IMG/VR virus record: IMGVR_UViG_3300027710_000011
Location: 1-64,000 of that record
Source: a virus
Reading direction: 5' to 3' (one strand)
Length of the DNA: 64,000 nucleotides
The translations under genes were made by a program, and so were the position numbers. The notes under the pieces were generated by a model. The model was not told the origin of the DNA and did not search any database. It was given only the letters and a program-made list of their open reading frames with translations. Shown here piece by piece: positions 34,653 to 42,795 of this stretch (the first letter of the stretch is position 1; each line of letters starts with the position of its first letter).

Positions 34653-37550
34653 ATGAGCAAAAAATCAGAAATTTTGAAGCAGGTTGTTGCAATGGATGGC
34701 GGGGAGAAATTCCCAGTGCTATCCGTCATTCGCAACAATCCTGGATTGGCTGCTGCAATCAGCAAACTGCGCAGCGATAATCAGCAGCCAAGGTATACCC
34801 AAGGCGGTCAACGTGAGTTGATGCAGCCAAATTCGATGGCCTTTCGGCAACAAGCTGAAAGGACGATGAACGAAGTCAAGGACGCTGAAGGCGTCATGCA
34901 GATTCTGCCGGACATTGAGTTGTCTGCGCAAATTCTGGTAAGCTCGATCCTGTCTCCCAAAGATATGGTGACTGTCGAGTTACTTTACTCCGGCCCTGAA
35001 GGTGTCCTTCCGAACCAGCTGAGCATGGAGATCTTGGCTCTCATGCGAAACCATTTCGATCAAACCTATAAAATAAAGAACGATCTGGAACAAATTCTAC
35101 GTGATTCTCTTTTCGACAAGGGCGCTCACGTTCGGATGGTTCTTCCAGAAAACAGTCTGGATGAGTTCATTAACCGCCACGCACCTCTCGCAATGGCGAT
35201 GGAATCTTTGAATACAGGATTCCACAAGGTCTACGATAACAACGGTCGTCCTAAAGGGATTGGCTTGTTGGGACCAGGCATGGTTACTGCATCCGGCACT
35301 CAAGCTCAGGCGGAATCTGCCATTAAGTTTGAAAGCTTTGGCAAGGCAGTTCAGACCACCGTTGATGGTGAAATCTCTATCGAGAGCTTCAAAGCCTACA
35401 ACGACAAGGGTCAGCCGACCAGCACAGAGAAGACGGTTGAGAAGAACGATTTCTTGTTCGTGACCGACAACTTCGCTGTTCTGTCGACGCCTCGTGCCGC
35501 CGCAGCTGTTCGTTCAATTCGTGTTTCCGAAGCAATTCGTAACAACCGTAACCGTGGCAGTGTCGCTATGGAAAGTATGGTTGACAAGAACTTCGAGGAC
35601 AAAAAGAATATTGCACGGAAGAAGCTCACTGATCGTGAACTGTCGGCCGCATTGTTCAAGAATTCCAATGCCAGGGCAGATAACGTTTCGTCTTTGAAGA
35701 CGCAGCAACAATTGGAACGTACCACCATCGGTAATCCATTGGTGCTGGAGTTGCCTACCGAGTCAGTGATTCCCGTGCACGTTCCAGGTCAGCCCGAGAA
35801 GCACGTAGGTTACTTCGTTCTGCTGGACAACACCGGTCACCCTATCTCGATTAAGAGTCGTTCAGACTACTACTCGGATTTGGCTGGTCGCATGGGTACG
35901 AACACCGGTACGAGTTCTTTGCCGTCTCAAGTGATTGCTCGTACAAAGAGCATGATGGGCGGATTTGATTGCTCGAACTCCGAGCACTTGGATTACAGCG
36001 CTCGCGTTTACGGTGATTTGATCACTGCTGACTTGTTGGCTCGCCTGCGTAACGGTGTTTACACCAACGGTGTTGCTCTGGGTACTAACGACGACGTGTA
36101 CCGGATCATGCTGGCACGTACGCTGCAACAACAACGCACACAGATCTTGTTCGTTCCCGTAGAACTGGTGACCTATTTTGCCTTCCGCTTCAATGCCGAC
36201 GGTATTGGTCGCTCTATTCTGTCAGACACCAAGATCATCAACGCACTGCGCTCGACACTGATGTTTGCCAACACCATGGCAGCCATCCGTAACTCGATCG
36301 GGATGACGACTGTGGACTTTAAGCTGGATCCGGAAGATCCAGATCCGACGAAGTCCTTGGAAATCATGATGAACGAAGTTGTTCGCAGCCGCCAGCAAGC
36401 GTTTCCGTTGAACACAGCTTCGCCTGCTGACATCGTGTATCAGTTGCAGCGCGGTGGTTATCAGTTCACCTACAGCGATCACCCTGGTTTGCCAGACGTG
36501 AAGGTTGAGTTTGGCGAGCGTGCTTCTAACTATCCGAAACCGGATACTGATTTGGAAGAAAGCTTGCGTAAGCGCTCCATCATGGCTTACGGTCTGAATC
36601 CTGAAACAGTGGATACAGCGTTCAGCGGTGAGTTTGCAACTACGGTGACGCAGAACAACATTCTGCTGACTCGTCGCGTGATGCAATTGCAAGATCGCTT
36701 CACGCCGTTGCTGACGCAACACATCGTTAAGTACATCCGTGCAAGCGAAGGCATGATGCGCGACATCGAGCAATTGATCGAGGATAACTACGACAAGATC
36801 AATATTCCCAATCAGATCAAAGAGAAGTTCAACTTTGGCGAAGACGTTGATCTGCGCACCAAGGTTGAAAAATCGATCATGGTGGAGTATTTGGTTGATC
36901 TGTATCTGGAAGGCGTGGAAGTCGGATTGCCTCGTCCTGATACGGTTACCATTGAGAATCAGGCTGCTGCGTTTGAAGCTTACGTCAAACTGCTTGATCA
37001 AGCACTTGACGCTTGGCTGAACAAAGAGTTCTTCTCTCAAGAACTTGCCGGCGACATCACTGCTGTCATCGATTCGGTTCGCGCGTCTGTTAAGGCTTAC
37101 TACGTTCGCAAGTGGTTTGCTGATAACGGCGTCATGCCTGAACTGGCCGAAATGACTGCTCAGGATTCTGAAGGTGTTCCGCGTATTCATTTCTGGAATG
37201 AACAGAAAACGCACATTGAATCTCTGATGAAGTCCTTGGCTGGTCTGACCGCTGGTTTGAAACCCATGCAAGAAGCCGTCAACAAGGTTGCTGGAGACGT
37301 CGGTCTTGACGCCGGTGGCGGTGGAGGCTTCGGTGGCGGCTCAGGTGGCGGATTTGGTGGTGATGCTGGTGGTTTTGGTAGTGACACGGGCGGTGGCGGT
37401 GAATTCGACATGCCAGGGCTTGATGATGCGGGTGGTGCTCCAGGTGACAATACACCGGAAGCTCCAGATGCTAATGCAACTCCGGGCTTGGATGATCAGC
37501 CAACTCCTGATGATGAAACTCCTACTCCTCCTGAGGATGAGTTGAAGTGA
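34653..37550 (+). CDS. Probable portal protein, phiKZ gp129-like (965 aa)
   Basis: The helical N-terminal region with LPDIELSAQILVSSILSPKD, followed by DQTYKIKNDLEQILRDSLFDKGAHVRM, matches my memory of the portal of phiKZ-type phages. Later come a stem-like region (ITGR-type repeats are absent) and long helices (LLTQHIVKYIRASEGMMRDIEQ). The last 75 residues are a Gly-rich then acidic/Pro-rich tail (GGGGGFGGGSGGGFGG, then PDDETPTPPEDE), probably disordered. Portals form the dodecameric DNA gateway at one capsid vertex. It is the only plus-strand gene in the 27-45 kb block. Divergence from its neighbour suggests a shared bidirectional promoter. Confidence 0.6.
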   Translation: MSKKSEILKQVVAMDGGEKFPVLSVIRNNPGLAAAISKLRSDNQQPRYTQGGQRELMQPNSMAFRQQAERTMNEVKDAEGVMQILPDIELSAQILVSSILSPKDMVTVELLYSGPEGVLPNQLSMEILALMRNHFDQTYKIKNDLEQILRDSLFDKGAHVRMVLPENSLDEFINRHAPLAMAMESLNTGFHKVYDNNGRPKGIGLLGPGMVTASGTQAQAESAIKFESFGKAVQTTVDGEISIESFKAYNDKGQPTSTEKTVEKNDFLFVTDNFAVLSTPRAAAAVRSIRVSEAIRNNRNRGSVAMESMVDKNFEDKKNIARKKLTDRELSAALFKNSNARADNVSSLKTQQQLERTTIGNPLVLELPTESVIPVHVPGQPEKHVGYFVLLDNTGHPISIKSRSDYYSDLAGRMGTNTGTSSLPSQVIARTKSMMGGFDCSNSEHLDYSARVYGDLITADLLARLRNGVYTNGVALGTNDDVYRIMLARTLQQQRTQILFVPVELVTYFAFRFNADGIGRSILSDTKIINALRSTLMFANTMAAIRNSIGMTTVDFKLDPEDPDPTKSLEIMMNEVVRSRQQAFPLNTASPADIVYQLQRGGYQFTYSDHPGLPDVKVEFGERASNYPKPDTDLEESLRKRSIMAYGLNPETVDTAFSGEFATTVTQNNILLTRRVMQLQDRFTPLLTQHIVKYIRASEGMMRDIEQLIEDNYDKINIPNQIKEKFNFGEDVDLRTKVEKSIMVEYLVDLYLEGVEVGLPRPDTVTIENQAAAFEAYVKLLDQALDAWLNKEFFSQELAGDITAVIDSVRASVKAYYVRKWFADNGVMPELAEMTAQDSEGVPRIHFWNEQKTHIESLMKSLAGLTAGLKPMQEAVNKVAGDVGLDAGGGGGFGGGSGGGFGGDAGGFGSDTGGGGEFDMPGLDDAGGAPGDNTPEAPDANATPGLDDQPTPDDETPTPPEDELK

Positions 37551-37579
37551 AATAAGCCAAAAAAATAAAGGCTGCATAA

Positions 37580-37615
37580 GGCCAGTACCGGTTACCCGGT
37601 ACTGGCCTCTATGTC
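37580..37615. terminator. Bidirectional terminator
   Basis: GGCCAGTACCGG (37580-37591) pairs with CCGGTACTGGCC (37596-37607), preceded by GCATAAG and followed by TCTATGTCGTC. It lies between the convergent portal-like gene and the 690-residue gene. Confidence 0.8.
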
Positions 37616-37628
37616 GTCTTACTTTTGC

Positions 37629-39701
37629 TTACGCAACTTCACGCACACGGCGGATCAAGTACGCATCGCTCTTGATGTAACCGCGAGCCAGCAGCAACTG
37701 AATGCCGTCTTGAGTGACGATGTAATGCCGACGACCATCGGTACAACGTTCATTGCTCAAGATCTGGTCAGCAAGAGACCAAAGCTCAGGAGTTGTTTGC
37801 TCACCCAGCACACCGGTTTCACCAGGCTTCAAGTTGAAGTTCAACTCGTAGCTCGGCAGATTCAGGTGAGTGAAGCTGGTTTCCCAAGGCAACTTCACGA
37901 AGCTACCGACCCAGCCTTGAGGATTCATCGTCTTGTTGTCGATGTATTCTTCATTCAGGAAGGCTGTGTGCTCATCCAGCGTTTCACGACTGATGTCCAT
38001 CACGAACTCAGTAAAGAAACGACGTTGCTTGGCCATGAAGGTTTGGCTGACGGCCGGACCACGCTTCTTCGCGATTGCGGGCAGGACGGCCATCACGTCA
38101 GTGAAGAAGTCATCCATCCAGAAGGTGCCGAAGTTCATGATCAGCACGTTGTTGAGCTCTTGCGTCAGCAACCGATTGATACGGTTGAAGAACAAGCGAT
38201 CAGCAGGCGTGTCATGGATACCGTCGAGAATGGCAACGGCTTTCTCGAACGTGTCGCAAGCAGCGAGTTGCTCGATGACGGCCATGTGGCGTTCAGCGGT
38301 TTCATTATCTTCCACCGAGATCGCTTCAATCATGATCGCAGGGTAGCACTTGGCTGCCGAACGAGATTGGTTGGCCTTGTTGATTGCGTAACGCAGCCCG
38401 GTGATTTGCGAAGTGATGCCAGTGGACAATTCCAGCAGGAACGAATCGTTGAATTCCAGATCAAACGTCGGGACTTCAACAGTGCGGTCCGTGATTGCTT
38501 CGGGTTCCGCATTAATGCCAGTCGCGTCATACCGTGGCAGGGGTGGCCGGGTTAACGCGTGTTCGTCGATGTTCATGTTGTCTTTTTCCTCCGGGGTAAG
38601 TGGTTTCAGAACGGCAATAGTGTCTTCGCCAACTTTCACAAGGCTGCTCTTGTACTTCGTGAAGTCGTAAACAAGCTTGTATGGTTGAATTTCGCTCGGT
38701 TGCCAGACAAGTTCAACATCTGCTTGAACGGCAATGGGCTTTGTGGCGATGGCTTTGACTTCCGCCTGGGATGGTTGAGACACGTCCTGTTCTTGAACGG
38801 TCGGTTTGGGCAACGGCATCGTCGTCGATGGTTTCGCAACACGGGTGATTGGTTGGAAGCCTGTAGTCTTCTCACCAGCTTGCGGTGCAGTGCTCGGCAC
38901 TCGATAAGAGGCCTGATAAGTGCTGCGCGCCAGTTGCTGCTCTTCTGCCTTTTGACGGGCTTGACGAGCATAGCGAGAAACTTGACCATCGTTGACGGGC
39001 GTCATGACTGACGTTTGCACTGTTTGTGCAGCATTGTTCTCGAATAAACGATTTGCTGCAGAACCAGCGCCAGACAATGCAGCCGCGTGGACAGGTTGAC
39101 GCTGCTGGCCCATGCCAACAGTAGCAACGCGACCACTCATTTGTCCATTGACAAATTGCTGCTGCACACCGCGATTGCCCATTTGCTGTTGCTGCTTGAC
39201 CTGGGTGATCAAGTTAGCAATTTGCTGCATACCAGCAATCGCGGGATTCACGTGGTTGGCCGTGTTCGCATCCAGAAACTGATACAGATCTGGAAAGTAC
39301 AAGGTCAACGCCAAGCAATATTTTCCAACGAGATCAGGGATGACGTCGTTCAAACATTGCTCGAGTGATACGTTTTGGTTCGTACGCATCACTGCGTCAA
39401 TGTAATCCGTGGTCACTTGACACAGATTAACGAACTCATTGGTTTGGAAGTTGTTCGGCGCCATGTAGTTGTAAGCATACATGCGCGCCGAATTCAGCGT
39501 CATCTTGTTCTGCAGCTCCGACATCAGGGACGTGACGATGTAGCCGTAGTAGTTTTGCAATTCACCCGGACACTGGATGTTCGGAACGAACGGCGGATTA
39601 CCGGGCTGCACCATGATGTTGGGCACAGTCTGAGTCGTAGGATCAGCCTGCAGGGGTTGCTGCTGAACTTGCGATTGTTGTTGCATCATTTGGGGATACA
39701 T
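37629..39701 (-). CDS. Large protein of unknown function, Gln-rich N-terminus (690 aa)
   Basis: The N-terminus is Gln/Pro-rich and probably disordered (MYPQMMQQQSQVQQQPLQ). A helical domain follows (about 45-150), then a low-complexity linker (QVKQQQQMGNRGVQQQF). The C-terminal 350 residues form a folded alpha/beta region. No enzyme motif is visible. It starts 23 bases after the RNAP-like gene and is in the same minus-strand unit. It could be a head or scaffold protein or an RNAP-associated factor; I cannot decide. Confidence 0.5.
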   Translation of the reverse strand: MYPQMMQQQSQVQQQPLQADPTTQTVPNIMVQPGNPPFVPNIQCPGELQNYYGYIVTSLMSELQNKMTLNSARMYAYNYMAPNNFQTNEFVNLCQVTTDYIDAVMRTNQNVSLEQCLNDVIPDLVGKYCLALTLYFPDLYQFLDANTANHVNPAIAGMQQIANLITQVKQQQQMGNRGVQQQFVNGQMSGRVATVGMGQQRQPVHAAALSGAGSAANRLFENNAAQTVQTSVMTPVNDGQVSRYARQARQKAEEQQLARSTYQASYRVPSTAPQAGEKTTGFQPITRVAKPSTTMPLPKPTVQEQDVSQPSQAEVKAIATKPIAVQADVELVWQPSEIQPYKLVYDFTKYKSSLVKVGEDTIAVLKPLTPEEKDNMNIDEHALTRPPLPRYDATGINAEPEAITDRTVEVPTFDLEFNDSFLLELSTGITSQITGLRYAINKANQSRSAAKCYPAIMIEAISVEDNETAERHMAVIEQLAACDTFEKAVAILDGIHDTPADRLFFNRINRLLTQELNNVLIMNFGTFWMDDFFTDVMAVLPAIAKKRGPAVSQTFMAKQRRFFTEFVMDISRETLDEHTAFLNEEYIDNKTMNPQGWVGSFVKLPWETSFTHLNLPSYELNFNLKPGETGVLGEQTTPELWSLADQILSNERCTDGRRHYIVTQDGIQLLLARGYIKSDAYLIRRVREVA

Positions 39702-39724
39702 GGCTTCCTTTTTTCGCGCCTGGT

Positions 39725-41398
39725 TTAACGCGTAGTAATCATTTCTTGCACTTGGTCGAGCAACGGCTTGAGTTCTTCGTCACGGGTGATGACGAATTTG
39801 TCATTGAGCTGCACGCACAGATTGAGTTTGCTACGACCTGACGGATCACTCTTGCTCATGCCTGAGTAAGAGCCAACCTCAGCCACGGAAACGTGAAGCT
39901 GACGGCTAGGATCGGAAATCGAACCACGACCACCGCCACGGCCTCCTTTACCCTTGGTAGAGTCTTTCTGGAGAACCAACTGGCTGGTAATCTTGAATGC
40001 CTTGCAATCACCACTGTAACCGGTAGATGTGATCTCGCCATGGTTCTTGACGATGCGGTGAATGAGTCGAGGATTGAAAGCCCGATCAAGCATCGCGTTC
40101 ACATCACGTTCGGTCAGACCACGACGAGTACCGTCGGGATCATTGGTGTTTTTCTTTGCCGCAGCAGTCAACTGGAAGTTGAACTTGAAAATGTTCTTGA
40201 TCAGATCGAACATCACGTAGTACAGGACACTGAGTTCCTTGTCGTACATGGTGCTGACCTTGTCGCTACCTTTCAAGATCTCTTCATCGAAGCGTTCGAT
40301 GATGTATGCGAAGAAGTCGTAGATCGTATCCACGTTCACGCCGATGTCAGCCAAGTTTGCCTTGGTGATGATGTCGACATACTCGTCCAGCGAATTCAAG
40401 TGACTGTTCATCTTGTCGTACAGACGACCAACGCCGTTGTTGGCCGAGAACAAGATGTAAGCCATCACCGTCATCCATTGACGCGTGCTGTCCAGATGGT
40501 CAGCCGTGATGTGGGATGGGAAACGATCAGCAACGTAGAAGAAGCCGGCAACCAATCCACGAACCAGGGTCGTGTACTGACCGACAGGGATTGCTAACTT
40601 CAGCCCCTGTTGTTTGGTTGGGTCGCCAAACACCTTTCCAGCAGCGCGAGAAGTCATTCCGATCGATGAGCAAATCATCCAATCCGACTCAGGATACTGA
40701 GCAGGGTCGAAGTAGTTTGACACCAACGGAACAAAGCCGCAATACTTCTTGAATGTTTCAGTGAAGCCGTACTTGCAGAACAAGTAATGCGCCATGCAGG
40801 TTTCTGCTTTGATGGCCGGCTTATCGTCAGTGCCCGTTCCTTGATCATGGTGAATCAGGGAATGAACCATCTGAACGTTTTCGCGTACTCCATTGTTCGT
40901 GAACAGCGTCGGAGCACGTTTGAACGTGATGCGATCGCAGAACAAACGAACGAAGATACTGTCTGTACCGATGGAGATGACGCGGTCAGCTAGCACAGGA
41001 GCGATATTGAAATCACTACCGTTGATGGTGATGCTACCTGCTTCACCCACGAAGGGGAGGTAAACATACCGAGGTTCCAATTTCACATCGTGAAAGCGGA
41101 AGAACAACTTGATCATGACCGCGTCAGTGCGAGCCATGTCCACAGTCTTCTTCGGATTCTTGCGTGGTTGTCGCGTAGGGGTTCGGCGACGAATGTTGAC
41201 AGCGTATTCTTCCGAGGGGGTGCAACGCGCCCAACCCAGATAATGCAGGCCTTCGTGGGAACCACGCGAAGCTGCACGAATCACGTCGTCAATGTACTTT
41301 TCGACATGAGGCATTTGCACAGTGGCCAGGCCGTTGGCCAATTGTGGATTGAGCTTTGGCGTAACGCCTTGCATCAACCGGAACATCTCTTTATCCAT
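39725..41398 (-). CDS. Probable phage RNA polymerase beta-subunit N-terminal part (557 aa)
   Basis: Residues about 113-150 (YLPFVGEAGSITINGSDFNI, then DRVIS and CDRITFKRAP) resemble the RpoB stretch around the conserved G-x-F-x-I-N-G-x-E motif. In phiKZ-type phages the beta subunit of the non-virion polymerase is split, and its N-terminal half lies a few genes from the capsid gene, as here. The C-terminal part has a Gly/Arg-rich loop (KGKGGRGGGRGS). If correct, it transcribes middle/late phage genes together with other subunits encoded outside the window. The remaining halves are not in this window. Confidence 0.6.
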   Translation of the reverse strand: MDKEMFRLMQGVTPKLNPQLANGLATVQMPHVEKYIDDVIRAASRGSHEGLHYLGWARCTPSEEYAVNIRRRTPTRQPRKNPKKTVDMARTDAVMIKLFFRFHDVKLEPRYVYLPFVGEAGSITINGSDFNIAPVLADRVISIGTDSIFVRLFCDRITFKRAPTLFTNNGVRENVQMVHSLIHHDQGTGTDDKPAIKAETCMAHYLFCKYGFTETFKKYCGFVPLVSNYFDPAQYPESDWMICSSIGMTSRAAGKVFGDPTKQQGLKLAIPVGQYTTLVRGLVAGFFYVADRFPSHITADHLDSTRQWMTVMAYILFSANNGVGRLYDKMNSHLNSLDEYVDIITKANLADIGVNVDTIYDFFAYIIERFDEEILKGSDKVSTMYDKELSVLYYVMFDLIKNIFKFNFQLTAAAKKNTNDPDGTRRGLTERDVNAMLDRAFNPRLIHRIVKNHGEITSTGYSGDCKAFKITSQLVLQKDSTKGKGGRGGGRGSISDPSRQLHVSVAEVGSYSGMSKSDPSGRSKLNLCVQLNDKFVITRDEELKPLLDQVQEMITTR

Positions 41399-41417
41399 TT
41401 TCGCCCTTTTGTGTCAT

Positions 41418-42605
41418 CTACTTGAGCCATTTGCTTGCAATTACAAGCAAACCTATAATACCGGTCAGAAGGGCACCAACAACCTTGATGGTCTCGTTAG
41501 CATTCTTCTGTCCTTGAGTGATCTTCTCGTGTTCGAATTTGATCTTCTCATTTTCGAACCGCTCTCGCTCAAGTTCACTTTGCGCCTGTTCCTGTCGCAT
41601 CGTTTCCCGAATGGATTCCATTTCACGCTCATGATTACGTTCAGCTTCTTCGTTCTTTCGAATCTGTTGCTGAACATCATCTTGCAGCTTATCCGTGTCA
41701 TGCTTGGCTTTAGTCAGTCTGTTTTCTAGATCGATTTCTTTTATTCTTCGTTCTTCGATAACAGTCTGTAGTTTCACCAACGTCTCAGAGTTGTTGGCAG
41801 CTAAAGCTTCTTGATACGTTTTGTAGATTGGGAAGTCCAACTCTTCTTCCGTCTGTTTAAAGTCGGAGATGGGGACCGAGTGTTCATGAGCGTCGGTAAC
41901 TGGTTTATTTCTGACGACATAAAACCCATCGGTGCTGTTCGGATCTAGACTGGATTTTATCTGGTAAACACTGCCATGAATGTTTATCCATCTTTGTCCT
42001 ATCTTTCCGGCATTGTCAATAATAAACACGCTCCAGGTAAAAAACCGACGTGCGCCACCAGCTACGTCGACTAAATCACCCTTAACCGCATTGTGTCTAT
42101 TCTTTAATTGTGCTTGATGAGAGTATGGATGAGAGTCGATGTAGCCCTCCAAGCATACGACCATATCCAAGTCTCTAACGTAGAAACATTTTCTGGCTCG
42201 AAGTGTTTCTTCGTCAATTGCGTACATGAATTGTTCCAACGAACTCATGTGGGTTGTGGCTGATGGAGTTTGTATTTTACTCCACTTTTCTAAAAGATGT
42301 GAAAGCTCCTTGCTATTTGAAATGTCGTCGGTGGTCGCGATGTGTTTGAGATCATGCCGGGCTTGTGCTGATAGCCCGTAGCCTTTCAGGAATACCAGCT
42401 TACCCTTAGCCGCTAAAGCTGTGCGTGGAATCTTGAACTTCATGTTCTGTCGATTAACGACATAAACGTCAAAGCTCATCGAGTTATACATGTCCATACG
42501 GAAATTTATACCCGAACTCATTCCACGAACATTGCGTTCTTGGGTTAACAAATAAGTTTCTGATGGCCCCATCGGAACCACAGTGCTACAATTAAGATGC
42601 TCCAT
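41418..42605 (-). CDS. Coiled-coil, tail-anchored membrane protein (395 aa)
   Basis: The first 260 residues are a globular domain with alternating strands (SFDVYVVNRQNMKFKIPRTA). Next is a charged coiled coil of about 100 residues (IKEIDLENRLTKAKHDTDKL, then many Glu/Arg). The end is a single C-terminal hydrophobic helix (VVGALLTGIIGLLVIASKWLK). This is the layout of a tail-anchored protein, which inserts with the domain in the cytoplasm. Function unknown. It is the first gene after an ACATATNAC motif, so probably expressed early. Confidence 0.55.
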   Translation of the reverse strand: MEHLNCSTVVPMGPSETYLLTQERNVRGMSSGINFRMDMYNSMSFDVYVVNRQNMKFKIPRTALAAKGKLVFLKGYGLSAQARHDLKHIATTDDISNSKELSHLLEKWSKIQTPSATTHMSSLEQFMYAIDEETLRARKCFYVRDLDMVVCLEGYIDSHPYSHQAQLKNRHNAVKGDLVDVAGGARRFFTWSVFIIDNAGKIGQRWINIHGSVYQIKSSLDPNSTDGFYVVRNKPVTDAHEHSVPISDFKQTEEELDFPIYKTYQEALAANNSETLVKLQTVIEERRIKEIDLENRLTKAKHDTDKLQDDVQQQIRKNEEAERNHEREMESIRETMRQEQAQSELERERFENEKIKFEHEKITQGQKNANETIKVVGALLTGIIGLLVIASKWLK

Positions 42606-42665
42606 GGTTCAACACTTATAACGTATTATTGAATCTTGCGCAGTTTGCACAAGCATGACAAGTAC

Positions 42666-42674
42666 GTGATATGT
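42666..42674 (-). promoter_or_regulatory. Candidate early promoter motif ACATATCAC
   Basis: On the minus strand TTACATATCAC lies 61 bases upstream of the start at 42605. It is one of six ACATATNAC matches, all minus-strand and all upstream of minus-strand units. Confidence 0.5.
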
Positions 42675-42726
42675 AACTGAAACAAATTAGGCTTCAATCA
42701 GATTAGACGGAATAAATAGACAAAAT

Positions 42727-42758
42727 AAAAGGAGGCCCGAAGGCCTCCTTTTATGCTG
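42727..42758 (-). terminator. Terminator of the major capsid gene
   Basis: AAAAGGAGGCC (42727-42737) pairs with GGCCTCCTTTT (42742-42752). On the minus strand the loop is a stable UUCG-type, followed by TTTTATTTTG. Confidence 0.88.
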
Positions 42759-42795
42759 TTCACCCAAGCAAGCCCGAAGGCTTGTGCTGGATTAC

